Below are positions 39,100 to 47,244 of a DNA stretch of 64,000 nucleotides, one piece after another. The stretch lies in assembly GCF_001040705.1 (NCBI RefSeq), contig NZ_CVQP01000001.1, forward strand, positions 178,324 to 242,323. Reading direction: 5' to 3'. The translations under genes were made by a program, and so were the position numbers. The notes under the pieces were generated by a model. The model was not told the DNA's origin and did no database searches. It was given only the letters and a program-made list of their open reading frames with translations. Positions within the stretch are counted from its first letter, which is position 1. Every line of letters starts with the position of its first letter. Source of the stretch: Rhodococcus sp. RD6.2. GTDB taxonomy: Bacteria; Actinomycetota; Actinomycetes; Mycobacteriales; Mycobacteriaceae.

Positions 39100-39290
39100 A
39101 GCGGGCAGGTCTTCGGACTCACAGGCGCTCGCGTGTGAGGCGAACCTACTGGCCGTCGCTTCCCGGACTCGCGTCCAGTGCTGGTGACGGCGGTCGTTCC
39201 TGCATACCGCTGCGGGACAGTTCCGGACTCACACCGGATTCCCTCTCGTGCCCTCGGGCACTTCGACGCCGCCGCGACCTTCGGGACTCC
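39100..39290 (-). ncRNA. Cobalamin (B12) riboswitch in the prpR leader
   Basis: Read on the minus strand: hairpin GTGCCCGAGGGCAC, then AGGGAATCCGGTGTGAGTCC, then GGAACTGTCCCGC, and near the 3' end the B12 box GAGTCCGAAGACCTGCC. These are the conserved core elements of cobalamin riboswitches in the correct order and spacing. Just downstream (39077-39099) CGCCGGG and CCCGGCG form a hairpin, followed by GGCGG-TGTG-CCGCC (39066-39079); these are candidate expression-platform stems. The next gene on this strand is prpR, about 135 nt further. There is no second riboswitch toward prpD. Confidence 0.9.
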
Positions 39291-39324
39291 TCGCGGTCGA
39301 GGCGGCGAACCAACTGCACCGTCG

Positions 39325-39330
39325 ATTCTA
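39325..39330 (-). promoter_or_regulatory. Putative -10 box for the riboswitch-prpR transcript
   Basis: TAGAAT on the minus strand, about 40 nt before the first conserved riboswitch hairpin. No clear -35 match. Confidence 0.4.
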
Positions 39331-39362
39331 GAGGTCTCGGATCGTCGGAGGAGACCCCGGAT

Positions 39363-39502
39363 CTGCGAACTCGCCTGTTCTGCACAGTGTGTGGGGGCGG
39401 ATCGGGCGGGTTCGCAGCATTCGCAGAATTCGCCGACACACACCACCGAATTACGCAGGTTCAGTCTCTTCCCGTCGCGTCGCGTCCTCCATACGCTGCG
39501 AA
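39363..39502. promoter_or_regulatory. prpD promoter region with repeated TTCGCAG elements
   Basis: TTCGCAG occurs at 39411, 39420 and, as TTCGCCG, at 39429: three tandem copies with a 9-nt period. Inverted copies (CTGCGAA) lie at 39363-39369 and 39496-39502. This resembles a multi-site operator and is the best candidate for PrpR binding between prpR and prpD. The sequence is not the classical RamB box, so assignment to PrpR is inference. Confidence 0.5.
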
Positions 39503-39575
39503 CATCGCCGCGTCGATCGGTCGCTTCCCGGCCGAGTTCCAGTACCAGGCGCCGACACAATCGGAGGACATCATC

Positions 39576-41096
39576 TTGAAGACGCATCCCGTTCGCACCT
39601 ACCGCTCCGCCGAGGACTTCCCGCGCAGTGAGCACCTCGCGTGGAAGATCGCCGAGGTCGCGACCGATCCCGTCGAGGTGTCCGCGGACGTCGCCGAGAT
39701 GATCGTCAACCGGATCATCGACAACGCCGCCGTCGCCGCGGCGTCCGTGACCCGCCGCCCGGTCGCCAACGCGCGGGCGCAGGCGCAGTCGCATCCGTAC
39801 AGCCGGTCATCGTCGGAGTCGCACGGATCGACTGTGTTCGGTGTCGATGGCACGTTCTCGCCGGAATGGGCGGCGTGGGCCAACGGTGTCGCGGTGCGTG
39901 AGCTCGACTTCCACGACACCTTCCTTGCCGCCGAGTACTCGCACCCGGGCGACAACATCCCGTCGATCCTCGCCGTCGCTCAGCACGCCGGCCGCACCGG
40001 CAACGACCTGATCCGCGGCCTCGCCACCGGCTACGAGATCCAGGTCGACCTGGTCCGCGCCATCTGCCTGCACGAGCACAAGATCGACCACGTCGCGCAC
40101 CTCGGCCCCTCCGCGGCCGCAGGTATCGGCACCCTGCTCGGACTCGACACCGAGACCGTCTACCAGGCGATCGGTCAGGCGCTGCACACCACCACCGCGA
40201 CCCGTCAGTCGCGCAAGGGCGAGATCTCCAGCTGGAAGGCATACGCCCCGGCGTTCGCCGGCAAGATGGCCGTCGAGGCCGTGGACCGCGCGATGCGCGG
40301 CGAGGGCGCCCCGTCCCCGATCTGGGAGGGCGAGGACGGCGTCATCGCGTGGCTGCTCGGCGGCCCGAAGGCGGAGTACAACGTGCCGCTGCCCGGCCCG
40401 GGCGAGGCGAAGCGCGGCATCCTCGACACCTACACCAAGGAGCACTCGGCCGAGTACCAGAGCCAGGCCCCGATCGACCTGGCGTTCCGCCTGCGCGAGC
40501 GGGTCGGCGACCTGAGCCAGATCGCGTCGATCGTCCTGCACACCAGCCACCACACCCACTACGTGATCGGCACCGGCTCGAACGATCCGCAGAAGTTCGA
40601 CCCCAAGGCGTCGCGCGAGACCCTCGACCACTCGATCATGTACATCTTCGCGGTCGCGCTGCAGGACGGCACCTGGCACCACGAGCGGTCCTACGCTCCG
40701 GATCGGGCGCAGCGTCCCGACACCATCGAGCTGTGGCAGAAGATCTCCACCGCCGAGGACCCGGAGTGGACCCGTCGCTACCACTCCACCGACCCGAACG
40801 AGAAGGCCTTCGGTGCCCGCGCCGAGGTCACCCTCAAGAGTGGTGAGGTCATCGTCGACGAACTCGCCGTCGCCGACGCGCACCCGCTCGGCGCTCGCCC
40901 GTTCGCCCGCGACCAGTACATCGCGAAGTTCCGCACCCTCGCCGAGGGCGTCATCGCACCGGCCGAGCAGGACCGCTTCCTCGATGCCGCGCAGCGCACC
41001 CCCGAGCTGAAGGCCGGCGAGCTGAACCAGCTCACCTTCACCGTCTCGGACGAGGTGCTCGGCCGCTCGCCGCGCTCGCCCAAGGGCCTCTTCTGA
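39576..41096 (+). CDS. prpD: 2-Methylcitrate dehydratase
   Basis: A 506-residue enzyme of the MmgE/PrpD family that dehydrates 2-methylcitrate to 2-methyl-cis-aconitate. Visible family blocks include [26 protein letters not shown] (DFxDT, active-site region), [16 protein letters not shown] and [30 protein letters not shown]. The start is a TTG: it is in frame, lies 8 nt after a GGAGGA ribosome site, gives the normal PrpD length, and the next in-frame ATG is far inside. The stop shares a base with the prpB start (TGATG). Confidence 0.95.
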   Translation: MKTHPVRTYRSAEDFPRSEHLAWKIAEVATDPVEVSADVAEMIVNRIIDNAAVAAASVTRRPVANARAQAQSHPYSRSSSESHGSTVFGVDGTFSPEWAAWANGVAVRELDFHDTFLAAEYSHPGDNIPSILAVAQHAGRTGNDLIRGLATGYEIQVDLVRAICLHEHKIDHVAHLGPSAAAGIGTLLGLDTETVYQAIGQALHTTTATRQSRKGEISSWKAYAPAFAGKMAVEAVDRAMRGEGAPSPIWEGEDGVIAWLLGGPKAEYNVPLPGPGEAKRGILDTYTKEHSAEYQSQAPIDLAFRLRERVGDLSQIASIVLHTSHHTHYVIGTGSNDPQKFDPKASRETLDHSIMYIFAVALQDGTWHHERSYAPDRAQRPDTIELWQKISTAEDPEWTRRYHSTDPNEKAFGARAEVTLKSGEVIVDELAVADAHPLGARPFARDQYIAKFRTLAEGVIAPAEQDRFLDAAQRTPELKAGELNQLTFTVSDEVLGRSPRSPKGLF

Positions 41097-42034
41097 TGAC
41101 CGGACTCATCGCCGCCGCGACCTCCGGAGCCGAGAAGCGCGCCGCCTTCCGTGCGAGCCTGACGTCGGAGGGCATCACCCGGCTGCCGGGCGCGATCAAC
41201 CCGCTGACGGCGAAGCTCATCCAGGAGATCGGCTTCGAGGGCGTCTACGTCTCCGGCGGCGCCTTCTCCGCCGGCCTCGGTCTGCCCGACATCGGACTCA
41301 CCACCCTCACCGAGGTCACGGCGCACAGCGCCCAGATCGCCGGCGTCACCGACCTTCCCGTCCTGGTCGACGCCGACACCGGATTCGGTGAGCCGATGTC
41401 CGCGGCCCGCACCGTCCTCGCCTTCGAGGACGCGGGCATCGCGGGTCTGCATCTCGAGGATCAGGTCAACCCGAAGCGGTGCGGCCATCTCGACGGCAAG
41501 GCGATCGTGCCGACCGACGAGATGGTGCGTCGGCTGCGGGCCGCCGTGACTGCGCGTCGCGACCCGAACTTCGTGATCTGCGCTCGCACCGACGCCGCTG
41601 GGATCAGCGACACGACCGCCTCCGGCAAGAGGGGCATCGACGCGGCCATCGAACGGGCGAAGGCGTACGCCGACGCCGGCGCCGACATGATCTTCACGGA
41701 GGCGTTGCACACCGAGGCCGACTTCGAGAAGTTCCGCGCTGCTGTGGACATCCCGCTGCTCGCGAACATGACGGAATTCGGCAAGTCGCAGCTCATTCCG
41801 GCACAGACGCTGCAGAACATCGGCTACAACGCCGTGATCTACCCGGTCACCACCCTCCGTCTCGCGATGGGGGCGATCGAAGCCGGGCTGCGCGAAATCC
41901 ACGCGAAGGGCACGCAGGAAGGTCTCGTCGATCAGATGCAGACCCGATCGCGGCTGTACGAACTGCTCGAGTACGAGCGCTACAACGAATTCGATTCCGG
42001 AGTCTTCAACTTCACCCTCAGCAGGAGCCAGTAA
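41096..42034 (+). CDS. prpB: 2-Methylisocitrate lyase
   Basis: A 312-residue lyase splitting 2-methylisocitrate into succinate and pyruvate. The catalytic loop KRCGHLDGK (with PKRCGH, the signature of the isocitrate lyase superfamily) and metal-binding DADTGFGE are intact. TNSL-like gate and C-terminal YPVTTLRLAMGAIEAGL are present. One-base overlaps with both neighbours (TGATG before, TAATG after) show tight translational coupling of prpDBC. Confidence 0.97.
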   Translation: MTGLIAAATSGAEKRAAFRASLTSEGITRLPGAINPLTAKLIQEIGFEGVYVSGGAFSAGLGLPDIGLTTLTEVTAHSAQIAGVTDLPVLVDADTGFGEPMSAARTVLAFEDAGIAGLHLEDQVNPKRCGHLDGKAIVPTDEMVRRLRAAVTARRDPNFVICARTDAAGISDTTASGKRGIDAAIERAKAYADAGADMIFTEALHTEADFEKFRAAVDIPLLANMTEFGKSQLIPAQTLQNIGYNAVIYPVTTLRLAMGAIEAGLREIHAKGTQEGLVDQMQTRSRLYELLEYERYNEFDSGVFNFTLSRSQ

Positions 42035-43158
42035 TGACCGAGACCGCAACCCCCACGATCTACAAGGGTCTGGCCGGCGTTGTCGTCGACACCACCGCCA
42101 TCTCGAAGGTGGTACCCGAGACCAACTCGCTGACCTACCGCGGCTACGCGGTGCAGGACCTCGCCGAGCACTGCAGCTTCGAGCAGGTCGCCTACCTGCT
42201 CTGGAACGGCGAGCTCCCCACCGACGCCCAGCTCGAGCAGTTCGTCCAGCGTGAGCGGGCCAACCGTCGCGCCGACCGGTCGCTGCTGCAGCTCGTGGCG
42301 AAGCTGCCGGAGAACTGCCATCCGATGGACGTGGTCCGGACGGCCATCAGCTACCTCGGTGCCGAGGACCCGGAGGAATGGGACAACGACCCGAAGGCAT
42401 TGCGGGCCAAGTCGCTTCGCATGATGGCGGTGCTGCCGACCATCGTCGCGGCCGACCATCGCCGCCGCCACGGCCTCGAGCCCGTCGCGCCGCACAGCCA
42501 CCTGGGCTTCGCCGAGAACTTCCTCAACATGTGCTTCGGGAAGGTGCCGGACAAGGAGATCGTCAAGGCCTTCGAGGTCTCGCTGATCCTGTACGCGGAG
42601 CACAGCTTCAACGCGTCCACGTTCGCGGCGCGCGTCGTCACGTCCACCCTCTCGGACATCTACAGCGCCGTCACGGCAGCCATCGGCACCCTCAAGGGCC
42701 CACTGCACGGTGGCGCGAACGAGGCGGTCATGCACGACATGATCGAGATCGGCGAGCCCGAGAACGCCGAGGAGTGGATGCACGGCAAGCTTGCCCGCAA
42801 GGAGAAGGTGATGGGCTTCGGTCACCGCGTCTACCGCAGCGGTGACTCCCGCGTTCCGACGATGCGCAAGGCGTTCCTCGACGTCGCCGAGCACACCGGC
42901 GGAGACAAGTGGGTCGAGATGTACGAGATCCTCGAGCGCACCATGAACGACGCCACCGGAATCAAGCCGAACCTCGACTTCCCCACGGGCCCGGCCTACT
43001 ACCTGATGGGCTTCGACATCGAGGTGTTCACTCCGATCTTCGTGATGAGCCGCATCACCGGATGGACGGCCCACATCATCGAACAGGGTGAGTCGAACGC
43101 GCTCATCCGGCCGCTCAGCGAGTACACCGGCGTGCCTCAGCGCGCGGTGGGCGCCTGA
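42034..43158 (+). CDS. prpC: 2-Methylcitrate synthase
   Basis: A 374-residue member of the citrate synthase family that condenses propionyl-CoA with oxaloacetate. The catalytic residues are in LYAEHSFNASTFAARV (His), GPLHGGANEAVM (His) and FPTGPAYYLMGF region (Asp in PNLDFP). MGFGHRVYR is the family signature. The short length, gene order and pairing with prpD and prpB support methylcitrate rather than housekeeping citrate synthase. A small GC hairpin (43159-43172, GCGCC and GGCGC) follows the stop. Confidence 0.96.
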   Translation: MTETATPTIYKGLAGVVVDTTAISKVVPETNSLTYRGYAVQDLAEHCSFEQVAYLLWNGELPTDAQLEQFVQRERANRRADRSLLQLVAKLPENCHPMDVVRTAISYLGAEDPEEWDNDPKALRAKSLRMMAVLPTIVAADHRRRHGLEPVAPHSHLGFAENFLNMCFGKVPDKEIVKAFEVSLILYAEHSFNASTFAARVVTSTLSDIYSAVTAAIGTLKGPLHGGANEAVMHDMIEIGEPENAEEWMHGKLARKEKVMGFGHRVYRSGDSRVPTMRKAFLDVAEHTGGDKWVEMYEILERTMNDATGIKPNLDFPTGPAYYLMGFDIEVFTPIFVMSRITGWTAHIIEQGESNALIRPLSEYTGVPQRAVGA

Positions 43159-43813
43159 GCGCCGGGCGGCGCGTCGATGCAGGATCGAGCGACCCTCTGG
43201 TCGAGGTGATCACTGCGGCCGCGAGATACATCGACGACCACCTGTGGACCAGGTCGGCGCTCACCGTGAGGGACCGTAGGAATCTGATCGCGCACGCCGT
43301 TGTGCGCTCGGCCCCGTCGCATGGAGTTGCGGCGTTGATCCTGCGTCTGTTCCAGCACACCGACGTCTGTCCCGCCTGGCACAGGGAGGTCGGTGTCACT
43401 ACCGACGAACTCGCTGCGGTCCTGCGTGAAACGCGGCTTCGTGATGCGCACACAGTGACGGATGTCGGTCATGTCGTTGTAGAACCCATCTGCCGCTCTG
43501 TCGGCGCCAGTTCGGCAGGATCCCCGGAACTGGGGGCCCGCGGACCGAGTGGTCGATGAAACATATTGGGAAGCAGAGCTGTTCGACTGTGATTCTCGCA
43601 CTCGGTCTGGATGCGAGGCACGGCATGGTCTGAGCCTCGTCTCAGCGGCCTCGTGGTTCGAGGGGGCCACACCACTCGGCGAAGCCGTGGTCGGCTGGCC
43701 AATGCCGGCCCCTCTCCGGCATGTCATTTGGCGGCGTACCCGGGATCGGTGAGCACCTCACGGGTCCCCCGCGCGAAGTTCAGGGTGATGAAGCGCAGGC
43801 AGTGTCGGAGTCG
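43159..43813. other. Long gap between prpC and mesD; no firm gene
   Basis: About 650 bp between convergent operons. A plus-strand frame at 43206-43559 (117 codons, GTG start) begins VITAAARYIDDHLWTRSALTVRDRRNLIAHAVV, weakly reminiscent of carboxymuconolactone decarboxylase-like proteins, but it lacks a ribosome site, the second half looks random and the base composition differs from neighbouring genes. It may be a decayed gene. A hairpin at 43702-43722 (ATGCCGG, 7-nt loop, CCGGCAT) could end mesD transcription. Confidence 0.4.
43702..43722. terminator. Hairpin downstream of mesD
   Basis: Perfect 7-bp stem ATGCCGG/CCGGCAT around CCCCTCT, about 90 nt after the mesD stop; no U tract on either strand. 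Confidence 0.4.
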
Positions 43814-44839
43814 CTAGGACAACTCACTGCGCAGAAGTTCGGCCCCAGCGGCGAGCGCGACCATCTTGTCTCGTGCGACGCGTCGATTGAGTGGCGCCAT
43901 ACCGCAATTGGTACTCGGGTAGAGCTTGTCCGCGTCAACGAACGGGAGGGCGCGACGAAGGGTTGCGGCGACCTCTTCGGACGTCTCGATGGCGTCGCTC
44001 GCCACATCGATCGCTCCTAGCATGACCTTCTTGCCTCGAAGCAATTCGATCAGGTCGACAGGTACCCGCGAATTGTGACTCTCCAGCGACACGATGTCGA
44101 TCGACGACTGTTGCAGCAGTGGAAAGGACTCTTCGTATTGGCGCCACTCGGCCCCGAGCGTTGCCTTCCAGTCGGTGTTGGCCTTGATGCCGTAGCCGTA
44201 GCAGATGTGAACGGCAGTCTCGCAGCTCAGCCCTTCGGTCGCACGCTCGAGCGCCGCTACGCCCCAGTCCTTCAGTTCGTCGAAGAACACGTTGAACGCG
44301 GGCTCGTCGATCTGGATGATGTCGACGCCGACTGCTTCCAAGTCCTTTGCTTCTTGGTTCAGGATGGTTGCGAACTCCCATGCGAGCTTTTCGCGACTCT
44401 TGTAGTGGTCGTCGTAGAGCGTGTCGATCATCGTCATGGGGCCGGGCAGGGCCCATTTGATCGGCTGGTCCGTCGCTGCTCGAAGACGAGCCGCATCGGC
44501 TGCGAACACAGACTTCTCGCGGCTCACCGCGCCGACAACCGTGGGGACGCTCGCGTCGTAGCGGTCGCGAATGCGCACGGTCTCGCGCCGGTCGAAGTCG
44601 ACACCACTGAGGTGCTCGATGAACGTGGTCACGAAGTGCTGACGCGTCTGTTCACCGTCACTGATGATGTCGAGCCCGGCACGACGCTGATCGTGTGCCG
44701 CGAGTGTCTGGGCGTCGAGTTTCCCTTCGCGCAGTTCGTCGTCTCGCAACTTCCACGGCGACCAGAGCTTCTCCGGCTCCGAAAGCCACGAGGGCTTGGG
44801 CAGGCTACCGACGATGGAGGTGGGCAGGAGTGCGTTCAT
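43814..44839 (-). CDS. mesD: Core-type B12-independent methionine synthase (MesD-like)
   Basis: About 341 residues, half the size of MetE and corresponding only to its C-terminal catalytic domain. Zinc-ligand motifs are visible as AVHICYGYG (His-x-Cys) and PSTNCGMAPL (Cys), and the homocysteine/folate region SDGEQTRQHFVTTF is present. The neighbouring DUF1852 gene identifies it as MesD of the MesD-MesX system, reported for Acinetobacter to make methionine without the N-terminal MetE domain, with an unusual methyl donor and a need for oxygen. The ATG at 44839 has AAAGG upstream. Co-transcribed with mesX, 26 nt apart. Confidence 0.88.
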   Translation of the reverse strand: MNALLPTSIVGSLPKPSWLSEPEKLWSPWKLRDDELREGKLDAQTLAAHDQRRAGLDIISDGEQTRQHFVTTFIEHLSGVDFDRRETVRIRDRYDASVPTVVGAVSREKSVFAADAARLRAATDQPIKWALPGPMTMIDTLYDDHYKSREKLAWEFATILNQEAKDLEAVGVDIIQIDEPAFNVFFDELKDWGVAALERATEGLSCETAVHICYGYGIKANTDWKATLGAEWRQYEESFPLLQQSSIDIVSLESHNSRVPVDLIELLRGKKVMLGAIDVASDAIETSEEVAATLRRALPFVDADKLYPSTNCGMAPLNRRVARDKMVALAAGAELLRSELS

Positions 44840-44865
44840 CTCTGGAACCTTTCGGTCTCGAACGG

Positions 44866-45837
44866 TCAGGCGGATTGCTTGGTAGCCCACTGTTCAAGAA
44901 CAGCGCCATACGGTTTCATGAGGTTCACCTCGGTGAACTTTCCCTGTGTGGTCGCGAGGTGGGTGCGCTCGACACGGTCGTAGCTCACTTGCGGAAGTGA
45001 ATAGTTGCCATTGTCGAGACTCGGCTGGTACACCTCCGACGCCGCAGCGTTCGCGTTGTAGATCTCGGGACGATAGATCTTCTGAAACGTCTCCATCGTC
45101 GCGATCGTTCCCGCGAGAGCGAGGAACGAATAGTCGTTGAGCAAGTCACCGCGGTGGTAGAAGGCCAACGGAGCGACGGACCCCTGAGGCATGAAGTACC
45201 GAACCCTGAGCCCCATCTTCCCGAAGTACTGATCGGTGAGCGACTTCTCATCCGCCACGTACTCCGCCCCGAGAATCGGGTGGAAATTCGTGAGCCGGTG
45301 GTACGTCCTGGACGTCGAAACACTGATGCAGATGACCGGTGGCTGCGAGAAGCGTTCGCGATACTCGTCCGATTCGACGAAACGCTGAAAGACCTGCCCG
45401 TGCAGATCGCCGAAGTCGCTGGGGATTCCCGTCGCTTGATGCCCCGGGAGTCGAACACTGAAATCGTAGTCGCGAATGTACGAGGAGAAGTTGTTTCCGA
45501 CGATGCCCTCCGTGCGGGCGCCCGTGGTGGTGTCGACGATGCCGACGTCGAGCACCTCGATCACCGGAAACGCCGCGTCATCCCCGACCGACGCGAGATG
45601 CAGGTCAACCGAGACGATGTCGAGTTGGAGTGCGTAGCGGTCACCACGCGGATTGTCCCAGTGCACCAACTCGTTGACACGGGTGTTCATCATCGTCACA
45701 GCGTTGCGCAGATTCTGCCGACGATTCTCGCCGCGTGCGAGATTCGCGAAGTTCGTCGTGCTGCGCGAGTTGGTCGACGGGGTGTAGTCCTCGTTGAAGC
45801 GCGTAGTGTCGATGCTGAAAACACATTCGTTCGTCAT
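44866..45837 (-). CDS. mesX: DUF1852 protein, MesX-like partner of MesD
   Basis: A 323-residue soluble protein. The opening SIDTTRFNEDYTPSTNSRSTTNFANLARG and the C-terminal TQGKFTEVNLMKPYGAVLEQWA are distinctive of DUF1852, a family encoded almost always beside a short MetE-like gene. In published genetic work the family member MesX is needed for MesD activity; its own chemistry is unknown. The ATG at 45837 matches the conserved N-terminus. A LysR gene lies 231 nt upstream on the same strand. Confidence 0.88.
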   Translation of the reverse strand: MTNECVFSIDTTRFNEDYTPSTNSRSTTNFANLARGENRRQNLRNAVTMMNTRVNELVHWDNPRGDRYALQLDIVSVDLHLASVGDDAAFPVIEVLDVGIVDTTTGARTEGIVGNNFSSYIRDYDFSVRLPGHQATGIPSDFGDLHGQVFQRFVESDEYRERFSQPPVICISVSTSRTYHRLTNFHPILGAEYVADEKSLTDQYFGKMGLRVRYFMPQGSVAPLAFYHRGDLLNDYSFLALAGTIATMETFQKIYRPEIYNANAAASEVYQPSLDNGNYSLPQVSYDRVERTHLATTQGKFTEVNLMKPYGAVLEQWATKQSA

Positions 45838-46023
45838 GCTGACCCGTTGCCCCAATCATGTGCGGTGAGAGCAGCGACAAGCGCGTCATTGCACGGTTCA
45901 CTGCCTGAGATTTCGCAGCACTTCAACCGAATACCCGATGGTCCAGGGCCGAACTTTCAGGCCGAGAACACCTGGGAGGCGACTATCCGAAGTGGCGTGG
46001 AAGTCAGTGTAAGTAGCCCCGCA

Positions 46024-46075
46024 GACATAGGCTAATTACCAAATTCGATGGCTGGGCATAGCTTCCGCCTATGTC
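46024..46075. promoter_or_regulatory. Inverted repeat between the LysR gene and mesX
   Basis: GACATAGGC (46024-46032) and GCCTATGTC (46067-46075) form a perfect 9-bp inverted repeat with a 34-nt spacer that overlaps the LysR stop codon. It could be a weak terminator or a LysR-type site for mesX; the long spacer makes either call uncertain. Confidence 0.35.
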
Positions 46076-47022
46076 AGCAGATCGACTCCGAACTCCGAAA
46101 CGACGTCGCGCATCTCCGCCACGAATCGCTGAGCCTGCGCGGTCAAGGACACCGAGGCATGACCGATCCAACCGATCTCGATGCGCTCGTCCACGTCGAG
46201 CGGCACAGCGACGATGGACGGATCGAGATCGTCCGAGACGATGCCCGTAGAGATGGTGTACCCGCCCAGACCGATCATGAGGTTGAAGATGGTCGCTCGG
46301 TCGCTCACCCGAATGTCCTGCTTCGACGACCGGGTGGAGAGGATCTCTTCGGCGAGGTAGAAGGAGTTGTTCACGCCCTGGTCGAATGTGAGCCGGGGCA
46401 AGTCTTCGAGATCCTTCAGCGTCACACTCTTTCGCCCTGCGAGGGGGTTCGTGCGGGCGATGAAGATGTGCGGCGACGCCAGGAACAGCGGCGTGAAGAC
46501 CAACCCCGCTTCGCGAATCAGCTTGTTGATCACGTTTGCGTTGAACTCGTTGCGATAGAGCACACCGAGTTCGCTTCGCAGCATGCGAACGTCCTCGATG
46601 ATGTCCCACGTGCGGGTCTCTCGAAGACTGAACGAATACTCCGCGGCTTCTGACGCTTTCACCATGCGGGCGAAGGCGTCGACGACGAACGAGTAGTGCT
46701 GAGTTGACACGGCCAGGAGCCGGCGTGAGGGCCCGCGGCCGAGATACCGCTGTTCCAGGAGTTCCGCTTGCTCGACCACCTGGCGCGCATAGCCGAGAAA
46801 CTCAGCCCCGTCTTCGGTGAGCGTCACCCCACGGGTCGAGCGAACGAAGAGCGTACGCCCCACGCGACTTTCGAGGTCTTTCAGCGCGGCCGACAGGGTC
46901 GGTTGCGCAACGTAAAGGAGGTCCGCCGCGGCACTGATGGATCCTTCGGCGGCCACCTCCACGAAGTACCGCAACTGCTGAAGGGTGATTCCCCGCACCG
47001 ATCCGGCGAAGTCCCGTGCCAT
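46069..47022 (-). CDS. LysR-family transcriptional regulator
   Basis: A 317-residue regulator. The N-terminal winged helix is ITLQQLRYFVEVAAEGSISAAADLLYVAQPTLSAALKDLE (about residues 12-50, shown here only as landmark), with the substrate-binding domain after residue ~95. The start and stop are unambiguous. It is the only regulator near mesX-mesD and is on the same strand, so it probably controls methionine synthesis genes, possibly responding to homocysteine or a methyl donor. The 222 bp before it (47023-47244) contain no convincing gene; a short minus-strand frame there looks like decayed coding sequence. Confidence 0.9.
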   Translation of the reverse strand: MARDFAGSVRGITLQQLRYFVEVAAEGSISAAADLLYVAQPTLSAALKDLESRVGRTLFVRSTRGVTLTEDGAEFLGYARQVVEQAELLEQRYLGRGPSRRLLAVSTQHYSFVVDAFARMVKASEAAEYSFSLRETRTWDIIEDVRMLRSELGVLYRNEFNANVINKLIREAGLVFTPLFLASPHIFIARTNPLAGRKSVTLKDLEDLPRLTFDQGVNNSFYLAEEILSTRSSKQDIRVSDRATIFNLMIGLGGYTISTGIVSDDLDPSIVAVPLDVDERIEIGWIGHASVSLTAQAQRFVAEMRDVVSEFGVDLLT

Positions 47023-47244
47023 GGCACGAACCTATCGCACCTCTACACCTTGCCGACGCTGCGGATGACCGGTGTGCCGTCCACGGGCGCGTCAGCGACG
47101 ACCGGCTCAAGGTTGCCCCGACGATGACAAAACCCGCTCCGACTTTCAGTCGATCCGAGAGCCGCCCACGGACGTACTCTCGTCCACTGTGCGACGGTGA
47201 GGTCGGTGGAGAATGCCGAACGCAGATTCTGGCCGACGGCGGCG

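Noticed and set aside
39100-39300. B12 riboswitch acting on prpD
   Set aside because: The conserved blocks are in cobalamin-riboswitch order only on the minus strand; the plus strand has just their complement.
43206-43559. 117-codon plus-strand gene after prpC
   Set aside because: No ribosome site, weak family resemblance only at the start, random-looking second half; kept as a possible remnant, not called as a gene.
45838-46068. SAM or B12 riboswitch upstream of mesX
   Set aside because: I found none of the conserved core elements; only an inverted repeat with a long spacer is present.
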